A stretch of 64,000 nucleotides of DNA from Methylophaga sp. (lineage in GTDB: Bacteria > Pseudomonadota > Gammaproteobacteria > Nitrosococcales > Methylophagaceae), in NCBI RefSeq assembly GCF_030651745.1, contig NZ_JAUSCC010000061.1, forward strand, positions 1 to 64,000, read 5' to 3'. Position 1 is the first letter of the stretch. Each line of letters begins with the position of its first letter. This document shows, one piece after another, positions 53,459 to 62,035 of this stretch. The notes beneath the pieces are model-generated. The model searched no databases, was not told the origin of the DNA, and saw only the letters and a program-made list of their open reading frames with translations. A program made the translations under genes and the position numbers.

Positions 53459-53473
53459 TAGACCAGTCGTCTA
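53459..53473. promoter_or_regulatory. TetR operator 2
   Basis: TAGACCAGTCGTCTA differs from operator 1 by one base and is centred 32 bases from it, three helical turns. TTGTCT (53448) and TAGTAA (53472) may be a rightward promoter for the catalase-like gene that this site would cover. Confidence 0.7.
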
Positions 53474-53625
53474 GTAAACTCAAGCTATGCCAACTCAGGA
53501 TAAATTAATTTTGTGCGATGGTGTTTACCTCAGCATGAACTTAGTTTCATTAAAAAGCTCATAAAGGTTTACCATAAATTTTCATGCCCAAAGCTGGCAG
53601 CGAGTTCAGAAAAAGGAAATCGATA

Positions 53626-54624
53626 ATGGTCACTAAAGCACTAAACTATCTGCCACTGGCATTGTTGTTAGGTTTCAGCATAAATCCGGTTTTAGCTGAA
53701 GAAAGAGAAAAATCGACGGTCGAAAAGATTGTTGATGTGCAACACGATTTATTCAAAGGACCAAGAGAGGGATTGCGTTCTAATCATACAAAAGGGGTGG
53801 TGCTAACTGGCGAGTTTCATCCTGCTGATTCGGCACGGCAAATTACTTCTGCTGCTCATTTGCAACAGCAGTCCTCTCCGATAGTAGTACGTTTTTCCAA
53901 TGCAACAGGGTTTCCCGACATAGCGGACAACGATCCCAGAGGATTGGCTAAAGGAATGGCTATGCGTATTGATCTGGGCGACGAGGAATATACCGATATG
54001 GTGTTGAGCTCGGTACCGCGTTTTCCTGTGGCAACTCCAGAAGGGTTTTTAGAAATGCTCACAGCAGTAAGAGATTCTGCCACTTCCGAAGCTGAAACCA
54101 AACCAATTCAACAATTTTTAGCTGATAATCCTAAAGCCAAACACTTTGTCGAATATCCCAAACCCTTTCCAGCCAGTTTTGCCAATCTGTCTTACCACGG
54201 AATTAATGCATTTAAATTTACCAACGCTGATGGTGAGTCGGTTTATGGTCGCTATATTGTGACACCTTTAGATGGTGTGAAAACATTGGAAAAAGCTGAT
54301 GCTGAAGCACAAAACGAAAATTATCTGATGAATGAAATTCGCGAAAGGTTACCCCAGAAACCAGCTGAATTTCGCTTATCTTTACAAGTTGCCGCACCAG
54401 ATGATGAGGTAAATGACGCGACTGTTATTTGGCCTGAAGATCGTCAAATTGTCGAATTAGGAACGATTGTTCTTTATGCGGCGAAAGCGGATGCCGCAGC
54501 TTATGAAAAAGCTACTATGTTTAATCCATTGGCTTTGCCTGAAGGAATTGAGCCGTCTGCGGATCCGATTTTATTGGCCAGACCTGGAGCTTATGCGGTA
54601 AGTTTTCAACATCGTATGGATTAG
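53626..54624 (+). CDS. Catalase-family (SrpA-like) haem peroxidase, exported
   Basis: A 332-aa small catalase-related protein with a signal peptide (ending PVLAE). It has the catalase core segments NHTKGVVLTGEFHP, VVRFSNATGFPDIADNDPRG and ANLSYHGINAFKF. It lacks the long catalase C-terminus and fits the srpA-like periplasmic peroxidase group. The His in NHTKG would be the distal haem residue. The ATG at 53626 has AGGA 8 bases upstream; an ATG at 53584 lacks one. Divergent from tetR across two operators. Confidence 0.88.
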   Translation: MVTKALNYLPLALLLGFSINPVLAEEREKSTVEKIVDVQHDLFKGPREGLRSNHTKGVVLTGEFHPADSARQITSAAHLQQQSSPIVVRFSNATGFPDIADNDPRGLAKGMAMRIDLGDEEYTDMVLSSVPRFPVATPEGFLEMLTAVRDSATSEAETKPIQQFLADNPKAKHFVEYPKPFPASFANLSYHGINAFKFTNADGESVYGRYIVTPLDGVKTLEKADAEAQNENYLMNEIRERLPQKPAEFRLSLQVAAPDDEVNDATVIWPEDRQIVELGTIVLYAAKADAAAYEKATMFNPLALPEGIEPSADPILLARPGAYAVSFQHRMD

Positions 54625-54693
54625 GTGAGTTCAATACCACTTCCATTAAAAAAATACATTTATATAGCGTAAACATATTCAATGAGGATTGTT

Positions 54694-55296
54694 ATGGCAC
54701 AAGCATCAAATACATTGCGAGATATAGTCGGTTTAGGCCATCAACCTGCAAATTTAAGTGATTCGGCTTTGATTTTGATTGATTGTCAGAATACCTACCG
54801 TCGAGGTGTTATGCAGCTCAGTGGTGTGGAAGAGGCGATTATTGAAGCAAAAGCATTACTCAAACGGGCAAGGGCTGCCAATATTCCTATCTTTCATATT
54901 CAGCACGATGGTGGCCCCGGTTCGCCGTATGATTTAACGGCTGATATCGGACAGATCTCCAGTGAAGTTGCACCGCAGGATGGCGAATTTGTAATCACTA
55001 AAAACTTTCCTAATTCTTTTATCCAAACTGAACTGGATGAACGGCTGAGATCGTTGAATATTGAGCAAATCGTGTTAGCAGGATTTATGACCCATATGTG
55101 TGTCAACTCCACTGCGCATGGTGGATTTAATTTGGGATATAAACCGACAGTGGTGGCGAGTGCGACAGCGACACGACCACTGGAAGCGAGCAAGGGCAAA
55201 CTGGTAACGGCACAACAGGTTCAGGATGCGGCAATTGCCTCTACCCGTGATTTATATGCTGTAGTGGTGGATAGGGTGGCAGATTTACCTGATTAA
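54694..55296 (+). CDS. Isochorismatase-family cysteine hydrolase
   Basis: A 200-aa alpha/beta hydrolase of the isochorismatase family. The Asp-Lys-Cys triad is visible: ALILIDCQNTY (Asp ~28), EFVITKNFPNSF (Lys ~98) and GFMTHMCVNSTAHGG (Cys ~133). Substrates in the family include nicotinamide, N-carbamoyl compounds and isochorismate; which applies is unclear. GAGG lies 6 bases before the ATG at 54694. Downstream of the catalase-like gene by 69 bases, possibly the same unit. Confidence 0.9.
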   Translation: MAQASNTLRDIVGLGHQPANLSDSALILIDCQNTYRRGVMQLSGVEEAIIEAKALLKRARAANIPIFHIQHDGGPGSPYDLTADIGQISSEVAPQDGEFVITKNFPNSFIQTELDERLRSLNIEQIVLAGFMTHMCVNSTAHGGFNLGYKPTVVASATATRPLEASKGKLVTAQQVQDAAIASTRDLYAVVVDRVADLPD

Positions 55297-55305
55297 CTGC
55301 TAAAG

Positions 55306-55345
55306 AAAAAAGCCCGGGGGAAATTTCGCTCCACCGGGCTTTTTG
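55306..55345. terminator. Bidirectional rho-independent terminator
   Basis: AAAAAAGCCCGG...CCGGGCTTTTT forms a hairpin with T runs on both strands. It lies between the convergent isochorismatase and cytochrome c peroxidase genes. Confidence 0.88.
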
Positions 55346-55351
55346 ATTGGA

Positions 55352-56350
55352 TTAGTTTTCGAAAGGTACAGGAATTGGTGTATTAGATGTTGAAGGTGGC
55401 AACTGCGGAATGGCAAATTGTGGTTGATCACCCGTCAGCGTTTTCAAAAATGCAGTAATATTTTTGATGTCATCTTCTTCAAGTTGTTGGCCCAATTGCA
55501 GTCTTGCCATTACATCCACGGCATCTTCAAGTTTCCAGTAAGCACCATCATGAAAGTAAGGATAGGTCAGTTCAACATTACGTAAAGTTGGCACTTTAAA
55601 TGAGAAACGATCGGCATCTTTACCGGTCACGCCAATACGACCTTCAGCAGGATTATCAGTTTGGTACGGCTCCACAATACCCATTCTTTGGAATGAGCTG
55701 CCACCCACGGCTTCACCGTTATGACAGGCGACACAGCCGATTTGCTTGAACTTCTGATAACCGGCAATTTCAGTGTCGGTCAGGGCATTGTCATTGCCTT
55801 GCAACCATAAATCAAAACGGGAATTGGGGGTGACCAGCGTTTCTTCAAAGGCAGCAATGGCATTGGTGACCTGATCCAGCGTGATTTCTTCACTGCCGTA
55901 AATTTTATTGAACTCAGCAACGTACTGAGGAATCGAACGCAGTACATCAATGGCTAAAGAATGGCTGAAAGCCATCTCCATTGGATTGGCAATTGGACCG
56001 GCGGCCTGTTCCTGCAAATCGGCAGCACGACCATCCCAGAATTGCGCCAGATTCATACTGGAATTCAGTACGGTTGGCGAGTTGATAGGACCCTGTTGCC
56101 AGTTATGACCAATCGAGGTCGGCAGGTTATCGCTACCCCCCATACTAAGGTTGTGGCAGGAATTACAGGAGATAAAACCGGAACGTGACAAGCGAGGATC
56201 GAAAAACAGTTTTTTCCCGAGTTCAACTTTATCCGGTTCGGTGATAATGAACGGCTGAATAGGTTTAATCGGTTCATTTGCTAAACGATTAGCCATGACA
56301 GGGGAAACATTCAACAGGGTAACAAGACCCAACAGGAGTGTTTTATGCAT
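55352..56350 (-). CDS. ccpA: Di-haem cytochrome c peroxidase
   Basis: A 332-aa periplasmic enzyme of the CcpA/MauG superfamily, reducing H2O2 with electrons from cytochrome c or azurin. Signal peptide ends PVMA. Haem motifs are CNSCH near 62 and CVACH near 207. Family segments KLFFDPRLSRSGFISC, DGRAADLQEQA, PTLRNVELTYPYFHDGAYW and DIKNITAFLKTLTG are present. The ATG at 56350 follows GAGGTGG. A perfect FNR/Anr box 91 bases upstream suggests low-oxygen control. Confidence 0.93.
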   Translation of the reverse strand: MHKTLLLGLVTLLNVSPVMANRLANEPIKPIQPFIITEPDKVELGKKLFFDPRLSRSGFISCNSCHNLSMGGSDNLPTSIGHNWQQGPINSPTVLNSSMNLAQFWDGRAADLQEQAAGPIANPMEMAFSHSLAIDVLRSIPQYVAEFNKIYGSEEITLDQVTNAIAAFEETLVTPNSRFDLWLQGNDNALTDTEIAGYQKFKQIGCVACHNGEAVGGSSFQRMGIVEPYQTDNPAEGRIGVTGKDADRFSFKVPTLRNVELTYPYFHDGAYWKLEDAVDVMARLQLGQQLEEDDIKNITAFLKTLTGDQPQFAIPQLPPSTSNTPIPVPFEN

Positions 56351-56440
56351 TTTCCACCTCAAATTAACTGCTTAACAAAATTGTTGTTGAGTTGATTGTA
56401 AGTGGAGTAATTGTTTGCAGTAGTGTTATCGGGTACGTAA

Positions 56441-56454
56441 TTGATCTGGATCAA
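56441..56454. promoter_or_regulatory. FNR/Anr binding site
   Basis: TTGATCTGGATCAA is an exact TTGAT-N4-ATCAA palindrome. It is 91 bases from the peroxidase start and 83 from the PQQ dehydrogenase start, which are divergent, so it could serve either or both. Confidence 0.8.
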
Positions 56455-56536
56455 TAGATGCAAACAGCATGATGAGGCATATCACTCAGATATTAATTGC
56501 TATCATGACTAAAAAAATAATGAGAGAGAGAAAACA

Positions 56537-58288
56537 ATGCATGTAAAAGACTTTATCTGGTTAAGCGGCTTGTTGGCTGTCATATCGCAGCCACTGTCAG
56601 CTGCAGAAAATGATTGGCCGGTTTATGGTGGTGATAACTTGCATCAGCGACATAGCACGTTGACACAAATCAATAAAAGCAATGTCAGCGGACTGGTCGA
56701 AGCGTGGGAATTTGATACCGGTGTTAATGACACTTTTCAGGCTACGCCGGTAGTACAGGATGGTGTGATGTATGTTTCTCTGCCATTTAATGATGTACTT
56801 GCCTTGGATGCCGCGAGCGGCAAACAGTTATGGCGCTATCAACATGATCTGGATAAGGATTATCCCATTTGCTGTGGCCCGGCCAATCGTGGGGTGGCAG
56901 TTGCCCATGGCATGGTTTTCACCGGTACGATTGATGCGCGATTGATTGCATTGGACGCAAAAACGGGAAAGAAACGCTGGGATCATCGAGTTATTGGTGA
57001 GAACACTGGTATCAGTGAAGATGTCAGCAAACTGGATGATACCGAGTTGGGCAGCGTGTCGGGTACCTCCGGTGCCGGCATTAATATGGCACCGATGATC
57101 TATCAGGATACGGTTATTATCGGTATCACTGGTGTCGGTTATGGCTTACATCTGGATGCTACAGACAATGACTCATCATTGGGTACGGTAGTGGGGATAG
57201 CAGGAGAATATGGTCGCCGTGGCTTTATGGCTGGTTATGATATACATACTGGTGAGCAGACATGGCAATTTGACACGATTAAGTCTGAGGGATGGGAAGG
57301 CGATTTTGTTACTAAAACGGCTGATGGTATTACCCTGCCTCGCGATATTGCTAAAGAAAAAGCGGCTTTAAAAAAATATCAAGATGCCTGGCGTTATGGC
57401 GGTGCCTCAGCATGGAGTACTCCGGTTATTGACCCCCATACGGGCATTCTGCATTTCGGAACTGGCAACCCGTCACCACAGATGGAAGGCTCATCTCGAC
57501 CTGGCGATAATCTTTATAGCAGTTCCTTGTTAGCGTTGGATGCCAGTAGCGGTCATTATCGTTGGCATTATCAACAGGTACCCCATGATAGCTGGGGTTA
57601 TGATGTTGCCAGTCCACCAGTCTTATTTGATATTACGATTAGAGGCCAACCCGTTCCGGCGATTGGTCAGGCAGGAAAAACCGGCTGGTTTTATGTTCAT
57701 GACAGACGTAATGGCAACTTTCTGTATAAAAGCGAAGCTTTTGTTCCGCAAAAAAATATGTTTTCACTTCCAACGCCTGAAGGCACCATTATCTACCCAG
57801 GTGTAATGGGAGGAGCCAATTGGTCTCCGGTATCGGTTGATGCTCGGCGTCGTTTGGTCTTTATTCCAGCTATGCATTGGCCAGTGGAATACAAATTACA
57901 TCAGCAGCCCGCGAGCGAAGGTAAAGAATCGGTGCGATATTCCTCTATGTCGCCGTTAAATACACCGGAAAAGCATGGCTTATTAACAGCAATTGACTTG
58001 GATAATGGCAAGATTGTCTGGCAGGTGAAAACCGAAAACCCATTGATTGGGGGCGTGTTAAGTACAGCCAGTGGTCTGGTCTTTACCGGAGAAGGTAGTG
58101 GTGAGCTGATGGCTTTTGATGCCGATTCTGGTGAAAAACGCTGGAGTGGCAAAACAGAGGCGGGTGTTAATGCACCACCTATTACTTATCGTATTGATGG
58201 CAAACAATATATTGCAGTGGCAGTAGGTGGTAATCGGTTGTTTGGCTTTAAAACCGGACAGAAAATTAAAGTCTGGCGTTTACCATAG
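56537..58288 (+). CDS. PQQ-dependent dehydrogenase, 8-bladed propeller, exported
   Basis: A 583-aa periplasmic quinoprotein. The signal peptide ends LSAAE. W-type propeller motifs recur (AASGKQLWRY; AKTGKKRWDH; HTGEQTWQFD; DSGEKRWSGK). Adjacent cysteines 112-113 (ICCGPANRG) could form the disulphide ring typical of methanol/ethanol dehydrogenases. Metal-site candidates are the Glu of GEYGRRGF (~222) and the Asn of GTGNPSPQ (~310). At the catalytic Asp region it reads PHDSWGYD, with Gly where alcohol dehydrogenases have WDY and an Asp two residues on. No haem domain, so it is type I. Substrate unknown. Confidence 0.88.
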   Translation: MHVKDFIWLSGLLAVISQPLSAAENDWPVYGGDNLHQRHSTLTQINKSNVSGLVEAWEFDTGVNDTFQATPVVQDGVMYVSLPFNDVLALDAASGKQLWRYQHDLDKDYPICCGPANRGVAVAHGMVFTGTIDARLIALDAKTGKKRWDHRVIGENTGISEDVSKLDDTELGSVSGTSGAGINMAPMIYQDTVIIGITGVGYGLHLDATDNDSSLGTVVGIAGEYGRRGFMAGYDIHTGEQTWQFDTIKSEGWEGDFVTKTADGITLPRDIAKEKAALKKYQDAWRYGGASAWSTPVIDPHTGILHFGTGNPSPQMEGSSRPGDNLYSSSLLALDASSGHYRWHYQQVPHDSWGYDVASPPVLFDITIRGQPVPAIGQAGKTGWFYVHDRRNGNFLYKSEAFVPQKNMFSLPTPEGTIIYPGVMGGANWSPVSVDARRRLVFIPAMHWPVEYKLHQQPASEGKESVRYSSMSPLNTPEKHGLLTAIDLDNGKIVWQVKTENPLIGGVLSTASGLVFTGEGSGELMAFDADSGEKRWSGKTEAGVNAPPITYRIDGKQYIAVAVGGNRLFGFKTGQKIKVWRLP

Positions 58289-58352
58289 GGGCTGTTTAGC
58301 TTTCAGAGCAATTCCAGTTGGCGGCATTCTTAATTCTATGACTATGCTCAGA

Positions 58353-58389
58353 AGACGGCACAGTGTCGATGCAGCTGATTGTGCCGTCT
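58353..58389. terminator. Hairpin between PQQ dehydrogenase and globin genes
   Basis: AGACGGCACA and TGTGCCGTCT pair over a 17-base loop. No T run follows, so it is only a possible terminator for the convergent genes. Confidence 0.4.
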
Positions 58390-58450
58390 GATTCTCACTT
58401 ACATCGCACAGTTTGCGATAAACGCAACCAAAGTGGAGTAAGAAAATTAA

Positions 58451-58879
58451 TCAGCGATAAATGATTTCTTCGCGTAATGGTGCCAGTCTGGCAATCAGCT
58501 GGTTCTGAATGTTGTGTGGAATACCTTCGTCATCCATAGCGTTAATCAATAAATCCACCAGATGGTTAAAGTCTCTTTCATTGATATGCATACCGGTGTG
58601 AATATCCACCATATTGTCGCCGGTGTACTGACAAGGCCCATCGGAAATTGCACAAAAATGTTCAATCAGGTTTTCTTTAAACCGGCTGACCCGTGACTGG
58701 GCAAAATAATGAAAGATCTGCTGATCACGGCCGATTTCCTGCACCAGATTGTCAACGATATTAGTGATGCCCGACTCACCACCTAATTTGTCATATAACG
58801 TTGTCTGAGGAGTGGTGGCACAGCCTGAAAATACTAAACAGCACAGCAGAAAAACACTATTTCGACAGGTTCTCAGCAT
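58451..58879 (-). CDS. Group 1 truncated haemoglobin, lipoprotein form
   Basis: A 142-aa protein with a lipoprotein signal (LVFSGCA, Cys20), followed by a trHbN-type globin: LYDKLGGESGITNIVDNLV, FHYFAQSRVSRFKENLIEHF, GPCQYTG, DIHTGMHINERDF with the probable proximal His in DIHTGM, and a C-terminal helix. Truncated globins bind O2 or NO; an envelope-anchored one is unusual. Its start shares one base with the DUF3034 stop. Last gene of the cupredoxin operon. Confidence 0.9.
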   Translation of the reverse strand: MLRTCRNSVFLLCCLVFSGCATTPQTTLYDKLGGESGITNIVDNLVQEIGRDQQIFHYFAQSRVSRFKENLIEHFCAISDGPCQYTGDNMVDIHTGMHINERDFNHLVDLLINAMDDEGIPHNIQNQLIARLAPLREEIIYR

Positions 58880-59718
58880 CAGTAATAACCTGTCACAGAA
58901 AAATACGCACCTTTCTGGTTTTTTGCACCGGCGATTTCACCCAAATCCAACCAGGCTGCTGTAAGACTAATGACTTTATTAGGAAACCAGGCAATAAACA
59001 CATTTGACCAGTCATCTTCTTTTAAACCTAAATTATCGGGTTTTTGGCGATATTCAACGCCTAAGGCAACATGCCTGCCAAATAATATGGCGCTGGAAGC
59101 TTCAAGTACAATTTCACGCTGATTACCACGTTCTGCGTTACCAAACCCTAACAATCCGGTTTGATTCGCTTCGGTCGAGCGGGCAGTGATATTCCATAAC
59201 CAGTTATATCCGCCAATAGCACCGAGATGGAGTTTACTGGCAGCGAGATAAATATCTGCTCCGGAATCTTCATCGGCTCCCAACAGATACGCTACCGTCG
59301 GATCATCGAGTTTTTTATGCTGAATCCCCAGACTGATTTGCGGAAAACGGCTATAGACAACATCGCCGTAAAGTCTGGCTTTGACTCCTAACACACGTTG
59401 TTTTATATCCAGATTTAACGCATCAACGTGAAATTTCTGTTTAGCAACCGAGAATTCGACACGGTCATAAAAAGTTGCCTGCGCACCACATACTTGCAGG
59501 TCGTAGTCATTTACATTTGCGACACTGCAAAACATATTGGCGGCAATTTCATCACGGCTGCCATAACCTGCTAACTGTGCCCATGGTACAAATCCGCCAC
59601 CCCCGGCACCTTCAATTTGTGAAATGCCAGGGGTGGCGAGTAATTTGCCATCAGCAGCCTGAACCTGGCTAGTGACTGTTAATGTCAGCAGGAGCAGAAT
59701 ATGTCGCATTATTTTCAC
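58879..59718 (-). CDS. DUF3034 family exported protein
   Basis: A 279-aa protein with a signal peptide (ending VQAAD) and a beta-rich body matching the DUF3034 family: LLATPGISQIEGAGGGGFVP, then WAQLAGYGSRDEI, and a GYY C-terminus. The strand pattern and terminal aromatic suggest an outer-membrane barrel. An ATG three codons later (59709) is possible. Its start lies within the 3' end of the upstream EAL gene (41-50 bases overlap in another frame). Confidence 0.85.
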   Translation of the reverse strand: MKIMRHILLLLTLTVTSQVQAADGKLLATPGISQIEGAGGGGFVPWAQLAGYGSRDEIAANMFCSVANVNDYDLQVCGAQATFYDRVEFSVAKQKFHVDALNLDIKQRVLGVKARLYGDVVYSRFPQISLGIQHKKLDDPTVAYLLGADEDSGADIYLAASKLHLGAIGGYNWLWNITARSTEANQTGLLGFGNAERGNQREIVLEASSAILFGRHVALGVEYRQKPDNLGLKEDDWSNVFIAWFPNKVISLTAAWLDLGEIAGAKNQKGAYFSVTGYY

Positions 59719-62035
59719 CTAACCAAGCAATGAGATCATTGGCATCTCGAGGTTTACTAATTAAATATCCCTGCACGCTATCGCAATCCATTTCTTTCAA
59801 CAGTTGGTAACTGGCGGCGTTTTCTACGCCTTCGGCAACCACTTTTAAACCCAGTGAATGTGCCAGATGAATGGTGGACCAGACAATTTTCTGATCTTTG
59901 GTGGAAGTATCCAGATGGCGGATAAAACTCATATCAATTTTCAGTTCATCGACCGGTAATATTTTCAATTTTGAAAGCGACGATTGACCAATACCGTAAT
60001 CATCCACGGCAATTTTGAAGCCAGCCTGTTTCAAGGTTTTTAATACTTCAATCCCCAAGCTTTCATCATGCATGATATCCCGCTCGGTGATTTCAATCGT
60101 AATCGAATCTGCCGGGATGTCATAAGACGCGATCCGGCTATTTAAATAGTGGCAGAAGTCTGGGTGGGCTAAATCTTCTGCAGAGACATTAACAGCCGCG
60201 TTTAACTGCAAACCCTGGTTACGCCAGATGCGTAGCTGTTTCAATGTTTCATTGATGACCCAGTGGGTTAGCTCAACGATTAAGCCGGATTGTTCTGCAA
60301 GACCGATAAATTTATCAGGAGCGATGCGTCCGATCCCTGGACGATGCCAGCGGATAAGGGTTTCCACCGTCTCCATTTTGTTATTATGCAGTTCGACTTT
60401 AGGTTGGAAGTTTAAAAATAACTCAATATTTTGAGGTTGTTTTAATAAGGCTTGTAAGGACTCAATCAATATTAGTTCTTCTAAATGTTGTTCCTCCTCA
60501 CCATTTTTATAAATATGTATAGCCTTACGGTTATGGCGGGCGTGATCAGCTGCGATCCGGACTCTGCGCAGCATGACTTTACTGTCCTGACCATGCTCTG
60601 GGTAACAACAGACACCTGCATAGAAATGCAGGCTTAAACTGATATTACCGATTTGATAAGGTTGATCTAATGTGGCGAGCAGGGCTTTAACAATCTCTTC
60701 AGGGTTTTGCTCCGGGATTAACTGAATCACCGATAAAAACTCGATACCTTCTAACCGGGCATTGGTTTTAGCTGCTTTGGTTTCAAAACGATTGAGTCGG
60801 TTGGCCAAAGCAGACAAACATGCATCAGCAATTTCAGGGCCCAGTCGATCATTGATCTGTCTGAAATTCTGGATATACATGGCGATAATCACGCATCGAC
60901 CGTATTCATTAAAGATCGTACTGAGGTTGCCACGTATCGTGTGAATATTTAATAAACCGGTTAAGGCATCGTGGCGTGCCTGCCAGGTTACCACTTGCTC
61001 ACGTTGTTTGATTTCCTGCCCCATGGTGCGAAGTGCACCCGCTAAATCTCGGATTTCACTGCTGGCCTGACCGGGTTCGCTCCAGGCATCATAATGACCC
61101 TTGGCAAATTGATTAGCGATCTTGACCAGTTTCGCCAGAGGCGTTGTTAACGTGTGTGCGATGATGGTGCTGATAACCGTTGCTAACAGGATCACTAAAA
61201 ACACAATAAAGATGATTTGGTAGGCCATATCATCATATTGTTTGTATATCGATCGTAAATCAGCAGTGAATAGGAAGCGGATAGGATTTTCACTGCTGGT
61301 GGCGGGCATAAAATCAGAACTGATAAAGGTAGGTCTGTCCAGCCACAGCCATCTGGAATGGGCCGCATTGATTTCATTTACAAAGTGTTCATCCCTGGAA
61401 AAGCCTTCGAGCGTTGAATGAACCGGAATGGCGTTATTCATCAGAGTCAGATCCAGCCCGGTGAGATGTTTAAGTTCAAACAATGTTGCCTGATTAAGTT
61501 CAAAACCGACCAGACTATAGGCAATGGTTCGTGGTGCCATCACGGGTAACAGTATGAGCTCATAAATTCGGTTATCCAGCATGACAATGTGTGCTGTAGC
61601 CGGTTTTTGCAGCAGGTCTTGTACGATTTGGCTCAGTATCGCCACATCATTGCTGCTGGAACGACTGCTGGAAATTAAATTACCGGATAAATCAGTTAGC
61701 AGCATCAAATCAGCATTGATGCGTGCTCCATGGTTGGCCAATACACTGGCAATAGTATCTTTATCGCCTGACGACACAGCCTGTTTAAAACCGAAATCAG
61801 CTGTGAGCACGCGTGCCGAGTTAACCAGATTATTTTCAGTGGAGCGGATGTACTGACGCAGAATATTTTCGGCAGCGATGATGTTCTGGGCGATTTGATG
61901 CTGATTAAAACGATTGGCAGACCACCATGAAATCGCCTGAATAACCAAAGTGGTTATCAGCACGAGTGCTAACGCAAATAACAGAATTTGCGTGCGTAAT
62001 CTAATGATGCCCAGGCGCACCAAAAGTATCCTCAA
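59669..62035 (-). CDS. Membrane sensor GGDEF-EAL protein with degenerate cyclase site
   Basis: A 788-aa protein. Helices at ~15-37 and ~272-297 border a periplasmic sensor domain. A HAMP linker follows (LTTPLAKLVKIANQFAKGHY), then a cyclase-like domain whose active motif reads EGIEF and is probably inactive. The EAL domain has ETL in place of EAL, IEITERD, VDDYGIGQSS, ELKID and EGVEN, so phosphodiesterase activity is possible. Start and end both overlap neighbours (35 bases with the cupredoxin gene, up to 50 with DUF3034), indicating tight co-translation. Confidence 0.9.
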   Translation of the reverse strand: MRILLVRLGIIRLRTQILLFALALVLITTLVIQAISWWSANRFNQHQIAQNIIAAENILRQYIRSTENNLVNSARVLTADFGFKQAVSSGDKDTIASVLANHGARINADLMLLTDLSGNLISSSRSSSNDVAILSQIVQDLLQKPATAHIVMLDNRIYELILLPVMAPRTIAYSLVGFELNQATLFELKHLTGLDLTLMNNAIPVHSTLEGFSRDEHFVNEINAAHSRWLWLDRPTFISSDFMPATSSENPIRFLFTADLRSIYKQYDDMAYQIIFIVFLVILLATVISTIIAHTLTTPLAKLVKIANQFAKGHYDAWSEPGQASSEIRDLAGALRTMGQEIKQREQVVTWQARHDALTGLLNIHTIRGNLSTIFNEYGRCVIIAMYIQNFRQINDRLGPEIADACLSALANRLNRFETKAAKTNARLEGIEFLSVIQLIPEQNPEEIVKALLATLDQPYQIGNISLSLHFYAGVCCYPEHGQDSKVMLRRVRIAADHARHNRKAIHIYKNGEEEQHLEELILIESLQALLKQPQNIELFLNFQPKVELHNNKMETVETLIRWHRPGIGRIAPDKFIGLAEQSGLIVELTHWVINETLKQLRIWRNQGLQLNAAVNVSAEDLAHPDFCHYLNSRIASYDIPADSITIEITERDIMHDESLGIEVLKTLKQAGFKIAVDDYGIGQSSLSKLKILPVDELKIDMSFIRHLDTSTKDQKIVWSTIHLAHSLGLKVVAEGVENAASYQLLKEMDCDSVQGYLISKPRDANDLIAWLGENNATYSAPADINSH

